Both the position numbers and the translations under genes were made by a program. A DNA stretch of 27,337 nucleotides from positions 1-27,337 of the forward strand of contig CAMJFV010000003.1 in NCBI GenBank assembly GCA_946405045.1, written 5' to 3'. The notes under the pieces were generated by a model. That model was not told the origin of the DNA and ran no database searches. It was given only the letters and a program-made list of their open reading frames with translations. Source of the stretch: an uncultured Bacteroidales bacterium. Its GTDB lineage: Bacteria > Bacteroidota > Bacteroidia > Bacteroidales > Paludibacteraceae. This document shows positions 1 through 7,603 of the stretch, one piece after another (position 1 is the first letter of the stretch; the number at the start of each line of letters is the position of its first letter).

Positions 1-74
1 GATTTCATGATAATCGGGTCTGACATGCAGTACTTGAACCCGAAATCACATCGTAAGTCGATGTATTTTCCCAT
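1..74 (-). CDS. Probable Rpn-family PD-(D/E)XK nuclease/transposase, N-terminal fragment
   Basis: An open frame starts with ATG (complement of 72-74) and runs off the left edge after 24 codons without a stop. The peptide begins MGKYIDLRCDFGFKY, which resembles the conserved opening (…DFGFKxxF…) of Rpn/YhgA-like recombination-promoting nucleases, common in multiple copies in Bacteroidetes genomes. A sigma-ABfr-like -7 element (TATATTTG) lies about 70 bases upstream on the same strand. The assignment rests on the N-terminal motif alone, since the PD-(D/E)XK catalytic residues would lie outside the window. It could be another protein with a similar opening, or a decayed copy. Confidence 0.5.
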   Translation of the reverse strand, partial: MGKYIDLRCDFGFKYCMSDPIIMK

Positions 75-141
75 TTTATTTTTGTTTTTAATTTGTACTG
101 TTTTGTGCAATCTGATAGACTAAACAAAACTTTTTCAGATG

Positions 142-149
142 CAAATATA
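142..149 (-). promoter_or_regulatory. Candidate -7 element for the left-edge gene
   Basis: The minus strand reads TATATTTG, an exact match to TAnnTTTG. No TTTG box lies at the usual 17-23 base distance upstream, so this is only a partial promoter match. Confidence 0.3.
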
Positions 150-214
150 TGAAATTTTTCAAAACATCACACCATCTCGACGTAACTGGTAATCAAACCA
201 TTGGTAATATATTC

Positions 215-244
215 TTCTACCGATATCATACGTCTAGCAACGTA
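215..244. repeat. Dispersed hairpin repeat, degenerate copy
   Basis: Thirty bases beginning TTCTACC and ending in a small hairpin (ACGT, six-base loop, ACGT). A second 30-base element of the same layout lies at 1649-1678. The two agree at 21 of 30 positions, and one stem pair differs in a compensated way (T-A here, C-G there). Function unknown. Confidence 0.4.
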
Positions 245-264
245 TCTTTGGAATTTAAATTACT

Positions 265-291
265 GATGTATTTCCCGACAATTATGAATTA
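265..291. repeat. 27-base dispersed repeat, copy 1, overlapping the LRR gene stop codon
   Basis: The 27 bases beginning GATGTATTTCCCGACAA are identical to 1816-1842, and a diverged copy lies at 7708-7733. Read on the minus strand, this copy supplies the TAA stop of the LRR gene (289-291). Copy 2 lies five bases past the stop of the cusC-like gene. Confidence 0.75.
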
Positions 292-1452
292 CATATCTTC
301 TTTCCACGTCACAGATTTGCATCCCTCAAAAGGATCACCTACAACTGTTGCTCTATTGTAATTACCAATCACAATATTTGAATTATAACAATTCTTAAAG
401 GCACCACTACAAATTCTTGTGCTTCTTACAATTCTTCCATACTCATTTTCTTCTACTGATGTCGGGATTTCCACACTTGTTAAACCAATACAATCCTTAA
501 ACGCTTCATCCCCTATTTCCCTTACTGACATTGGGATTTTCAAACTTGTCAACCCGCTACATCCTGAAAATGCTCTCCTACCTATTTTTGTTACTGACGA
601 TGGGATTTCTACGCTTGTCATCCAACTACATCCAGAAAACGCTCCATCTCCTATTTCTGTCACCGACGATGGAATTTCCACTGTAAATATACTACAGTCG
701 GAAAATGCTTCATTTCCTATTTCAGTTACCGACGATGGAATTTCCACGCTTGTCAACCTGCTACATCCTTTAAATGCTTTCCAATTTATTCTTGTCACCG
801 ACGATGGTATCTTCACGCCTGTCAATCTGCTACATCCTTCAAACGCTTCACTACCTATTTCTGTCACTGACGTTGGGATTTCCACACTTGTTAATCCGCT
901 ACAGCCATAAAATGCTTCCTCACCTATTTCTGTCACGGAAGATGGAATTTCCACGCTTCTTAATCCGCTACAGTCTCTAAATGCTCCACTACCTATTTCT
1001 GTCACGGAAGATGGAATCTCCACGCTTGTCAATCCGTTACAGCCGGAAAATACTCTCCATCCTATTTCTGTCACCGATGCAGGTATTTCTACACTTGTCA
1101 ATCCGCTACAACCACCAAATGCATATTCACCTATGTCTGTCACCGACGTTGGGATTTTTACGCTTGTTATACGACTACAACCATAAAACGCATCTTTGCC
1201 TATTGAGGTAACTGTACAAAGATATCCACAATAAATTGTTTTTTCTGGGATTATAACTTCTCCTGACCAGAATCTTTCTAGTCCAGCCACTTCTACAGTT
1301 TTTGTTCCTGTCAACCTATATTTTAATGAAGATGACGCTTGTTCTCTCTCATCACTGAAATAATACCCGACTGTGGAAAACCACCTCGTACAGAATGGAA
1401 TAGATAGAACCATCAACGCTATTGCAATCGTTATCTTTATTGTTTTACCCAC
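289..1452 (-). CDS. BspA-like leucine-rich-repeat surface protein
   Basis: A 387-residue protein. A hydrophobic segment at residues 5-21 looks like a signal peptide or membrane anchor. A linker follows, then from about residue 81 eleven tandem LRR_5 (BspA/TpLRR) units of 23 residues on the pattern VTEIGxxAFxGCSGLTSVEIPSS, and a degenerate twelfth. The eighth unit is one residue short (CSIFTVEIPSS). The start is GTG, chosen because the next Met (residue 14) would cut into the hydrophobic segment and because a good promoter lies just upstream. BspA-like LRR proteins are usually surface or secreted adhesins, or proteins binding host factors. No T9SS-type C-terminal domain is evident, and the chain stops shortly after the last repeat. 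The ligand cannot be inferred. Confidence 0.88.
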   Translation of the reverse strand: MGKTIKITIAIALMVLSIPFCTRWFSTVGYYFSDEREQASSSLKYRLTGTKTVEVAGLERFWSGEVIIPEKTIYCGYLCTVTSIGKDAFYGCSRITSVKIPTSVTDIGEYAFGGCSGLTSVEIPASVTEIGWRVFSGCNGLTSVEIPSSVTEIGSGAFRDCSGLRSVEIPSSVTEIGEEAFYGCSGLTSVEIPTSVTEIGSEAFEGCSRLTGVKIPSSVTRINWKAFKGCSRLTSVEIPSSVTEIGNEAFSDCSIFTVEIPSSVTEIGDGAFSGCSWMTSVEIPSSVTKIGRRAFSGCSGLTSLKIPMSVREIGDEAFKDCIGLTSVEIPTSVEENEYGRIVRSTRICSGAFKNCYNSNIVIGNYNRATVVGDPFEGCKSVTWKEDM

Positions 1453-1474
1453 GTCGCAAATGATTTATTTTTTG

Positions 1475-1505
1475 CAAAAATAAAAAGATAAGGTTGCAAA
1501 TCAAA
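1475..1505 (-). promoter_or_regulatory. Sigma-ABfr promoter of the LRR gene
   Basis: On the minus strand TTTG (1502-1505), 19 bases, then TATTTTTG (1475-1482) fit TTTG-N17-23-TAnnTTTG exactly. The predicted transcription start is near 1467, about 15 bases before the GTG start codon. Confidence 0.65.
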
Positions 1506-1607
1506 ATGATTTTGTCCATTTGGTTTCTCTTTTGAAAACGCTCGTTCTACGCATTCGCAATGAGGTGAAAATTAGATGATATATCAATTAAAATGGCATT
1601 ATCTATA

Positions 1608-1621
1608 ACCCCTAATGGGGT
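1608..1621. repeat. Small hairpin ACCCC-TAAT-GGGGT
   Basis: A perfect 5-bp stem with a 4-base loop. Its layout matches the hairpin at 1664-1677 (ACGCC-TGAC-GGCGT), with different but still paired stem bases. It is probably a member of the same dispersed repeat family. Confidence 0.45.
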
Positions 1622-1648
1622 AAAATGAATGAAATCCATCATCATATT

Positions 1649-1678
1649 TTCTACCAATATGTAACGCCTGACGGCGTA
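1649..1678. repeat. Dispersed hairpin repeat with ACGCC/GGCGT stem
   Basis: TTCTACC followed by an AT spacer and the hairpin ACGCC-TGAC-GGCGT. It is the same length as the related copy at 215-244. Confidence 0.5.
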
Positions 1679-1769
1679 ATTGGGGGTTCAAACCATCTCT
1701 GTAAAATATTCCAAACGATGGATTTCCCCATTAATTGCGAATTACGCATTATGAATTATGAATTTATAA

Positions 1770-1797
1770 GGGCGACCACAAGAGATCGCCCCTACGG
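1770..1797. repeat. GGGCGA…TCGCCC hairpin repeat
   Basis: Inverted repeat GGGCGA / TCGCCC around a 10-base loop, followed by CTACGG. A hairpin of comparable layout, also followed by CTACG, lies at 10749-10772. There is no T-run, so it is not an obvious terminator. It resembles small palindromic intergenic repeats. Confidence 0.45.
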
Positions 1798-1815
1798 TCT
1801 AATTATAATTCTACA

Positions 1816-1842
1816 GATGTATTTCCCGACAATTATGAATTA
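1816..1842. repeat. 27-base dispersed repeat, copy 2
   Basis: Identical over 27 bases to 265-291. It ends five bases before the stop codon (1847-1849) of the cusC-like gene, on that gene's downstream side. Confidence 0.75.
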
Positions 1843-1846
1843 TAAA

Positions 1847-2992
1847 TCAATCCTCACAATACACAAACACTTTCAGCAATGACTTGTTGAATTCCTTCAC
1901 CTGCTCAAGATAAACTTTGTTGTTGTTGTACCATGAGTCGAACAATGTGGTGTATTCTATTTCTGTGATTCGTCCGCTATCCAATGTCTTTTTTAGCAGC
2001 TGCAATGTCTGGTCGAACATATCTTTGTCGTACATGCTCGTCAGTTTCACATACTCCTCCACTCTGTTAAGCTCATTGTTGAGAGAGGCATCCAATTCAG
2101 CCGCACGTTGAGAAAGTTCAAGGTTGGAGACGGTGCTCTCTGCCCTCACCAACTGTTTTTTTCCTCTTGCCGAGAAAATTGGAATGGATGAGCCTACTAC
2201 AAATCCATGGGCTGTCTCACCCGACTTCACCATCTTATAACCTGCCGACAGACTCGGATGTGATTCTGCCTTTGCCACCTTCATCTGCTGTGCATTGATT
2301 TCAGCCTCAACAGCTATAAGTTCTTCCATAATCGTGCTCTTTCTGCTGCAGTCTTTCAGATTCTGCGGATACTCACGATCGTTGACTCTAAGGGATGTGT
2401 TGTTGCCTGCCAACGCATTCAGCTGAAGAGTGTTTTCACTAAGTGAGCGACGTGTTTCGCTATAGTTGGAAAAAGCTGTTATCATACCTATCTGCCCCTC
2501 GTTGACTTCAAGGATGTTATATTTTCCCTCTTCCATTCCACGTTTGAGTTTCTCATAGTTGACGCGGGACATCTCATAACGTATGGAATCCATCTCCAAA
2601 ATTTGGTTGAGATATATGATCTCAGCACAAATCTCATAAGCCGATGCGATCACCTCTTTACGTGTTAGCTCATATTCAAGTGAATCACGCTTATAGGCAA
2701 GTTTTTCCGCCTTCTTCATTCTGGCGTATTTTGTAGGGAACGCAAATTCCTGGCTCACCACAAGTTCCATATCATTGGCACTTCCTGGTGATAACAACAG
2801 ATATTCGACTGACGGATCTTCAAGATTACGCTCAGTTCGCATTGAATATTGATTGCTCTCAATTTTTGCTCTGGCAATCTGAATCTGAGGATTATAATTG
2901 TCGAGTGCCACAACTATCTCTTTGAAAGGCATTTCCTTAGCAAAAAGAGATGCTACAACAAAAGAAAAAACGGTTACAAAAAAAGATCTCAT
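1847..2992 (-). CDS. TolC-family outer-membrane efflux channel of a metal RND system (CusC/CzcC-like)
   Basis: A 381-residue protein with an N-terminal signal peptide (MRSFFVTVFSFVVASLFA). The mature part is mostly long amphipathic helices rich in Glu, Lys, Leu and Asn, with two TolC-like halves (KAEKLAYKRDSLEYEL…; RAESTVSNLELSQRAAELDASLNNELNRVEEYVKL). The motif PxLSAGYKM, a strand followed by a helical segment, is typical of the outer-membrane factor family. The lack of a lipobox Cys is noteworthy because many CzcC/CusC proteins are lipoproteins. It lies downstream of the adaptor and pump genes on the same strand, which gives the metal-efflux assignment. However, it is separated by 241 bases containing a terminator and its own promoter. 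It would form the outer-membrane duct of the tripartite pump. Confidence 0.85.
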   Translation of the reverse strand: MRSFFVTVFSFVVASLFAKEMPFKEIVVALDNYNPQIQIARAKIESNQYSMRTERNLEDPSVEYLLLSPGSANDMELVVSQEFAFPTKYARMKKAEKLAYKRDSLEYELTRKEVIASAYEICAEIIYLNQILEMDSIRYEMSRVNYEKLKRGMEEGKYNILEVNEGQIGMITAFSNYSETRRSLSENTLQLNALAGNNTSLRVNDREYPQNLKDCSRKSTIMEELIAVEAEINAQQMKVAKAESHPSLSAGYKMVKSGETAHGFVVGSSIPIFSARGKKQLVRAESTVSNLELSQRAAELDASLNNELNRVEEYVKLTSMYDKDMFDQTLQLLKKTLDSGRITEIEYTTLFDSWYNNNKVYLEQVKEFNKSLLKVFVYCED

Positions 2993-3036
2993 TGTTTTAG
3001 TTTTTGATACTTAAAATTGGGTATTTGTTACGACTG

Positions 3037-3067
3037 CAAAAGTATTGCGGTATTTTAACATACCAAA
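3037..3067 (-). promoter_or_regulatory. Sigma-ABfr promoter of the cusC-like gene
   Basis: Minus strand TTTG (3064-3067), 19 bases, TACTTTTG (3037-3044): an exact consensus match. The predicted start is near 3030, giving a leader of about 37 bases. Confidence 0.7.
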
Positions 3068-3129
3068 TACCTAAAAATGATGATTAAGGAGCGACATTGG
3101 ATATTTGCTGAAAATGCATTCACATATAT

Positions 3130-3160
3130 AAAAAGTTTTCATTACGAATGGAAACTTTTT
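3130..3160. terminator. Bidirectional rho-independent-type terminator after the RND pump gene
   Basis: Arms AAAAAGTTTTCATT (3130-3143) and AATGGAAACTTTTT (3147-3160) pair over 14 positions with one wobble, around the loop ACG. T-runs flank the stem on either strand. It lies about 74 bases past the pump stop codon and upstream of the cusC-like promoter, so it separates the two transcription units. Confidence 0.7.
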
Positions 3161-3233
3161 ATTTTAGTCTATATACGTGTTGTCCAAATACGCTTTTTTT
3201 GCTCGTCCTTTGGGTTCGCAGTATGTGAATTAG

Positions 3234-6200
3234 TTATTTTGATTTCTTCATCCAATGATAAAGAATAGGTATCACCACCAACGACAATATGGTAGATGTG
3301 ATGAGGCCTCCAAGTATTACCTGTGCCATCGGACATTGTATCTCCGCTCCTGGTTTGTCGCCGGCAATAATCATAGGTATCAATGCTAATGCTGAACTTA
3401 ATGCTGTCATCAGGATTGGGTTGAGACGGGCTACACTACCCTCTACAATTAGTTTTTGCAACGTCTCCCCCTCTTTTTCACGCTTCTCATATTCCGCGAT
3501 AAGGAGCATTCCTCCACGTGTGGCTATACCAAAGAGCGAAATGAATCCGATCACCGATGGAATGCTCACAACTCCACCTGTGAAGACAATAGACACGACT
3601 CCTCCCACCAATGCAAGTGGCAATGCACTCAATATCAATCCACACGTTTTCCAACTGTCAAACTGTTTTTTCAGAAGAAGCACGATTATTATCAACGAGA
3701 TCATCAGCGTCGCACTCAATGTACGTGTCGCACGCTGCTGGTTTTCAAACTGTCCGCTATACTCTATCCAGTAGCCTTCAGGTAGCTCCACATTTTCAGA
3801 CACCCTGCTCTTGATATCATTCACAATGGATTCAAGGTCACGTCCGTTCTGCTGGGCCGACACAATGATCCTGCGGCTTTCATTCTCACGGTTGATTGTA
3901 GACGGTGCTGATGTATAGCTGATGTTGCAGACGTATGAGAGCGGAATCATTCCTTTTGCCGACGGAATAAGCATATCTCCAATCTCTCCTGAATGCTTCT
4001 TCGACATCAGTTTGATTTCATAGTTTTTGTTTTCCTCTCTCACCATACCAACCTCTTTGGCAGATAGCTTGACAGTTATAAACTCAGCCAACTCTTTCTG
4101 AGTGATGCCATACTCTGCGAGCATCTCCCTACGTGGTGTGATTTTCAATTGTGGACGGAAAGTCATCTGTTCTGAGTTGACGTCGGCTATTCCCTCCACT
4201 TCCTGCATCTCCTCTTTCACATACCCTGCTATCTGCTCAAGTTTGGGCAGTTCAGCACCAAAAATTTTCACCGCTATTGCCGACTGGCTTCCGGAAAGCA
4301 TCGCGTCGATACGATGAGATATAGGCTGACCTATCTCTACATTCGCACCTCGGATATGGCTCAATCTGTGTCGCACATCCTCTATCATCTCCTGTTTGCT
4401 TCTTTCTCCAAGACGATATGGCACCTCTATTTCCGACACGTTCGTTCCGAGTGCGTGCTCATCTTTCTCCGCACGGCCTGTTTTTCTGCTTACAGTGATC
4501 ACCTCAGGAACCTCCATCAGCATTTTTTCCGCCTCCAGTCCTATTTCGTTGCTCACATCGAGCGATGTGCCAGGAAGCGTACTGATATTGATTGTAAGCG
4601 AACCTTCGTTGAACGGAGGAAGAAAATTGGATCCGAATGTGAACATCGCAATGATCGCTGCGACGAGAGCGACACCCGAAAACGTGAGAATTATTCGTTT
4701 GCTGGCAAGTGCCCAATCGAGCAATTTAGCATATCCGTTTTTCAGACGTTGCGACAACCAACTCTCTTTTTGCTCACCATGTTTGCCATCTGTTTTGCCT
4801 TTTAACAAATAGCTACACAGCACAGGTGTCAATGTCAACGCCACAACTGTTGAGCTGGCAAGTGCCACAATAAACGCGATACCTAACGGAATAAGCATCT
4901 TCCCCTCCATTCCTGAAAGGAAAAACAGTGGCAGAAAACTTGCTATTATGATCAATGTGGAATTGAGAATAGGTATACGCACTTCACTCGACGCCTCCTC
5001 TATCACACTGATTATGGATCTCTTTTTTCCGTCGACATCAGGCATATTTATCCGCCTCCACACATTTTCAACGTCCACTATGGCATCATCCACAAGTGAC
5101 CCGATAGCAATGGCTATACCTCCAAGACTCATCGTGTTGATTCCAAGATTCATAAGTTTCAACACCAGAATGGAAGTCAGCACGGAGATTGGCAATGTGA
5201 TCAAAGAAATCGCTGTTGTGCGGAAATTGGCAAGAAAAAGAATCAATACAATCGCCACAAAAAAGATGCCTTCATAAAGTGAACTCTTCACATTATCTAT
5301 GGCCCTGTTGATGAAATCCGAACTGCGGAAAATGTTTGTCTGCACCTTCACATCAGCTGGCAGAGAAAGTTTGGAAATCTCCAACGTCTTCTCAATCTCT
5401 TCAGTCAGATCAAGAGTTGACGCTCCCGGTTGTTTGGTGATAGTCAACAGCACCGCATCACTACCCTTAATTGATGCCCTTCCTATACGAGGAAAACGTG
5501 ACGCTATCTGTATTTCAGCAATATCGGCAAGAGTGACGGAATAGTTTCCACGCTTTGCAATGAATGCCGTACCAAGCATGGCCGTGTCACGCGTCGCACA
5601 AACACATCTCACAGCGTATTCTGTGCCATGACGAGTGGTCAGACCACCATTCACATTCTGGTTGATACCATCTATTGCCTCAGTCACTTCAGCAATGGAT
5701 ATTCCGTAGTGCTGCATCTTCAGTTCATCAAGCACAATCTGGTATTCCTTCACATCTCCACCTATCACAGTGACACCAGCCACACCAGAAATAGACATCA
5801 AACGCGGACGGAGTTCAAAATCCGCTGCCGTACGTAAATCCATCAACGATGTGGAATCAGCCTGAAGACCAACAATAAAGATCTCTCCCATGATCGACGA
5901 CTGGGGAGCCATCACAGGCTGTCCGACCTCAGCAGGAAGATTCGACGTCAACTCAGGAAGTTTTTCCGAAATTGTCTGACGTGCCACAAGGACATCAGTA
6001 TCCCAATCGAACTCAGCCCACACAATAGAAAGACCATCAGTGGATGTGCTTCTTATACGTCTGATTCCACTTGCTCCCGAAAGAGACGACTCTATAGGAT
6101 AAGATACCAAAGCCTCAACATCCTCAGTGTTCATAGCTCCGCATTCCGTCATCACAACGACAGTAGGAGCATTCAAATCAGGAAAAATATCTATCTCTGC

Positions 6201-6299
6201 TTCATGGGCGGAATATAGTCCGTAGACAGTCAGAGCCACTGCACAGATTATGACAAATATTCTGTGAGTCAGTGATGAATGTATGATTTTTTCTAACAT
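3234..6299 (-). CDS. Heavy-metal RND efflux pump (CzcA/CusA family)
   Basis: A 1021-residue inner-membrane proton/metal antiporter of normal family length. It has an N-terminal membrane segment, the periplasmic opening DIFPDLNAPTVVV, TM blocks in two halves (LITLPISVLTSILVLKLMNLGI; the second half ends VVIPILYHWMKKSK) and the TM4 signature GSLVDDAIVDVEN near residues 400-411, with the acidic residues used for proton relay. Compared with E. coli CusA, two of the three periplasmic copper-binding Met positions appear replaced (LPGT for LPGM; NVSE where CusA has LEMVE), and the third is shifted (RIDAML for RIDML). Together with LPGTSL and AVKIFG this resembles divalent-metal CzcA/NrsA-type pumps more than Cu(I)/Ag(I) pumps. 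The ATG start lies 12 bases after the adaptor gene, so the two are co-transcribed. Confidence 0.93.
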   Translation of the reverse strand: MLEKIIHSSLTHRIFVIICAVALTVYGLYSAHEAEIDIFPDLNAPTVVVMTECGAMNTEDVEALVSYPIESSLSGASGIRRIRSTSTDGLSIVWAEFDWDTDVLVARQTISEKLPELTSNLPAEVGQPVMAPQSSIMGEIFIVGLQADSTSLMDLRTAADFELRPRLMSISGVAGVTVIGGDVKEYQIVLDELKMQHYGISIAEVTEAIDGINQNVNGGLTTRHGTEYAVRCVCATRDTAMLGTAFIAKRGNYSVTLADIAEIQIASRFPRIGRASIKGSDAVLLTITKQPGASTLDLTEEIEKTLEISKLSLPADVKVQTNIFRSSDFINRAIDNVKSSLYEGIFFVAIVLILFLANFRTTAISLITLPISVLTSILVLKLMNLGINTMSLGGIAIAIGSLVDDAIVDVENVWRRINMPDVDGKKRSIISVIEEASSEVRIPILNSTLIIIASFLPLFFLSGMEGKMLIPLGIAFIVALASSTVVALTLTPVLCSYLLKGKTDGKHGEQKESWLSQRLKNGYAKLLDWALASKRIILTFSGVALVAAIIAMFTFGSNFLPPFNEGSLTINISTLPGTSLDVSNEIGLEAEKMLMEVPEVITVSRKTGRAEKDEHALGTNVSEIEVPYRLGERSKQEMIEDVRHRLSHIRGANVEIGQPISHRIDAMLSGSQSAIAVKIFGAELPKLEQIAGYVKEEMQEVEGIADVNSEQMTFRPQLKITPRREMLAEYGITQKELAEFITVKLSAKEVGMVREENKNYEIKLMSKKHSGEIGDMLIPSAKGMIPLSYVCNISYTSAPSTINRENESRRIIVSAQQNGRDLESIVNDIKSRVSENVELPEGYWIEYSGQFENQQRATRTLSATLMISLIIIVLLLKKQFDSWKTCGLILSALPLALVGGVVSIVFTGGVVSIPSVIGFISLFGIATRGGMLLIAEYEKREKEGETLQKLIVEGSVARLNPILMTALSSALALIPMIIAGDKPGAEIQCPMAQVILGGLITSTILSLVVIPILYHWMKKSK

Positions 6300-6311
6300 A
6301 TCAGTCTGTTT

Positions 6312-7589
6312 TTAGTGGTTGTGAGTATGTGCTGGAATAGCGTTGGAAGAGGCTGCAAGATGTAGACGTGCGACGTCGGATACAGCTACAATATCACCCT
6401 TATGCAGACCATCTATTATCTCCGTACGTTCTCCATCCGTCTCACCAAGAGTGACAAACTGTTTTTTGAATGCGTCTTCATGCTTTTTCACAAACACCTG
6501 GGCAACTCCTTGATCTTCCGCAATAGCACAGTTTGGAACAGTGATCACATTCTTTTTCTCTTTCGTCACCACATAACACTCCACACTTGTGCCCGACATG
6601 ACATTGCTGATATTCTTGAACTCGAAAAGCAAAGGAATATAATAACCGCCATCCGATGTTGTGATTGCCTGACTCACCTGTCTGCCTTCCATCTTATCAA
6701 GAGCAAACACTTCCGGAGCGTATGCTGTGCGGAATTTTACTGTCTTGATGCTCGACGCACTCTTCTGATAACGTTGAGGCAGTTTCACCTGAAGCATCAG
6801 TTTATCATTTTGAGAGACGACTGCAAGTTGTTCACCAGCGTTGACAAACTCACCGTCTGAAACATTTATGCTTTTTACAAAACCAGATATCTGGCTTTTC
6901 GACATAGCCTTTCCGTAGGATATTTTTGATGCAAGATTAGCATGTTTGACCTTTGCCTGCTCATAACGTTCTTTACATTCATTGAGCTCCTTCTTCGACA
7001 CTATCTTCTCCTCACTCAACTTGAGATCTCGTTCATATTCCTTGCGAGCCGCTTCAAGTTCTATAGTGGCTTTCTCCACCAGATCACTCTCCTCTCCAAC
7101 ATTCGTACTGATATTGAAAAGCACCTGACCTTCCTGCACTTTTCCTCCAATCGTCACACCTGATGCGATAGACACAATACCTGAAAATGGAGCCACCACA
7201 GAAGCCTCACCTTTGGTAGTTGGGAGAATTTCTCCCGTCGCCACAATGACATGAGAAAACTCAGAAAACGCTGCTGTCTCTGTAGATATTTTCTTTATTT
7301 CAGCAGCCGACAAATGCACTTCACCCTCATGTTTCTTGTGACCTTCCTCATCACTGTTATGGAAGTCCTCATTATGCGAATGTCCATTTGCAATATTCCT
7401 TTCATTATCTTCGCACTTATTTTCATAATGTTCATCATGGTCATGTTTGTCTTCCTCATCATGATGATGTTCATACTCTGAATGTTCGTGACCGTCGTCA
7501 TGTGAATGACCCGCATGACTGTGATTATTACATCCAACCAATACAGCTGACAACAATAGAGAGATTGTTAGATAAACAGATTTACGCAT
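6312..7589 (-). CDS. His-rich periplasmic adaptor of a metal RND efflux system (CusB/CzcB-like lipoprotein)
   Basis: A 425-residue membrane-fusion protein with a lipoprotein signal peptide ending LVGC (Cys20). A very acidic, His-rich segment at residues 21-92 contains about 18 His in clusters such as HSHAGHSH, EHHHDEEDKHDHDEH and GHSHNEDFH. The adaptor core follows: a biotinyl-lipoyl-like half (SVVAPFSGIVSIASGVTIGGKVQEGQVLF), a coiled-coil hairpin (about residues 165-220) and a beta-barrel region. The C-terminus is again His-containing (PAHTHNH). His-rich extensions of this kind are known in CzcB-type adaptors and bind divalent metals such as Zn, Co, Cd or Ni. The core links the RND pump to the outer-membrane channel. 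It is the first gene of the unit. The metal specificity is inferred. Confidence 0.92.
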   Translation of the reverse strand: MRKSVYLTISLLLSAVLVGCNNHSHAGHSHDDGHEHSEYEHHHDEEDKHDHDEHYENKCEDNERNIANGHSHNEDFHNSDEEGHKKHEGEVHLSAAEIKKISTETAAFSEFSHVIVATGEILPTTKGEASVVAPFSGIVSIASGVTIGGKVQEGQVLFNISTNVGEESDLVEKATIELEAARKEYERDLKLSEEKIVSKKELNECKERYEQAKVKHANLASKISYGKAMSKSQISGFVKSINVSDGEFVNAGEQLAVVSQNDKLMLQVKLPQRYQKSASSIKTVKFRTAYAPEVFALDKMEGRQVSQAITTSDGGYYIPLLFEFKNISNVMSGTSVECYVVTKEKKNVITVPNCAIAEDQGVAQVFVKKHEDAFKKQFVTLGETDGERTEIIDGLHKGDIVAVSDVARLHLAASSNAIPAHTHNH

Positions 7590-7603
7590 GGTGAAAAATT
7601 TTT

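Larger units (their letters stand above)
1453..1846. other. Intergenic stretch made of a promoter and a mosaic of short repeats
   Basis: This 394-base gap between the cusC-like gene and the LRR gene carries no convincing coding frame. It holds the LRR promoter near its left end, hairpins at 1608-1621 and 1649-1678, an AT-rich run of near-repeats (…GAATTACG…/…GAATTATG…) around 1735-1765, a GGGCGA hairpin at 1770-1791, and the 27-base repeat at 1816-1842. Confidence 0.7.

Noticed and set aside
419..1211. Long plus-strand frames opposite the LRR gene with repeated TDVGIST/SLTDIG-like peptides
   Set aside because: They are the antisense reading of the 69-base LRR repeats and share their period. 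There is no promoter or plausible protein features.
289..1230. Regularly spaced repeats considered as a CRISPR array
   Set aside because: The period is 69 bases throughout, without unique spacers, and it translates cleanly into LRR_5 units.
1453..1846. Search for a tRNA or small structured RNA gene
   Set aside because: The hairpins are short and repeat-like; no cloverleaf, TTCGA loop or CCA end is present. The same negative result applies to the other intergenic regions.
4314..4812. Plus-strand frames of 138-163 codons inside the RND pump gene
   Set aside because: They overlap a strongly conserved pump on the other strand, have low-complexity composition and match no family.
7251..7594. Met-rich frames on both strands over the adaptor N-terminus
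   Set aside because: CAT His codons read as ATG in the opposite strand and other frames, creating Met-rich artefacts; the real frame has a signal peptide and an adaptor core.
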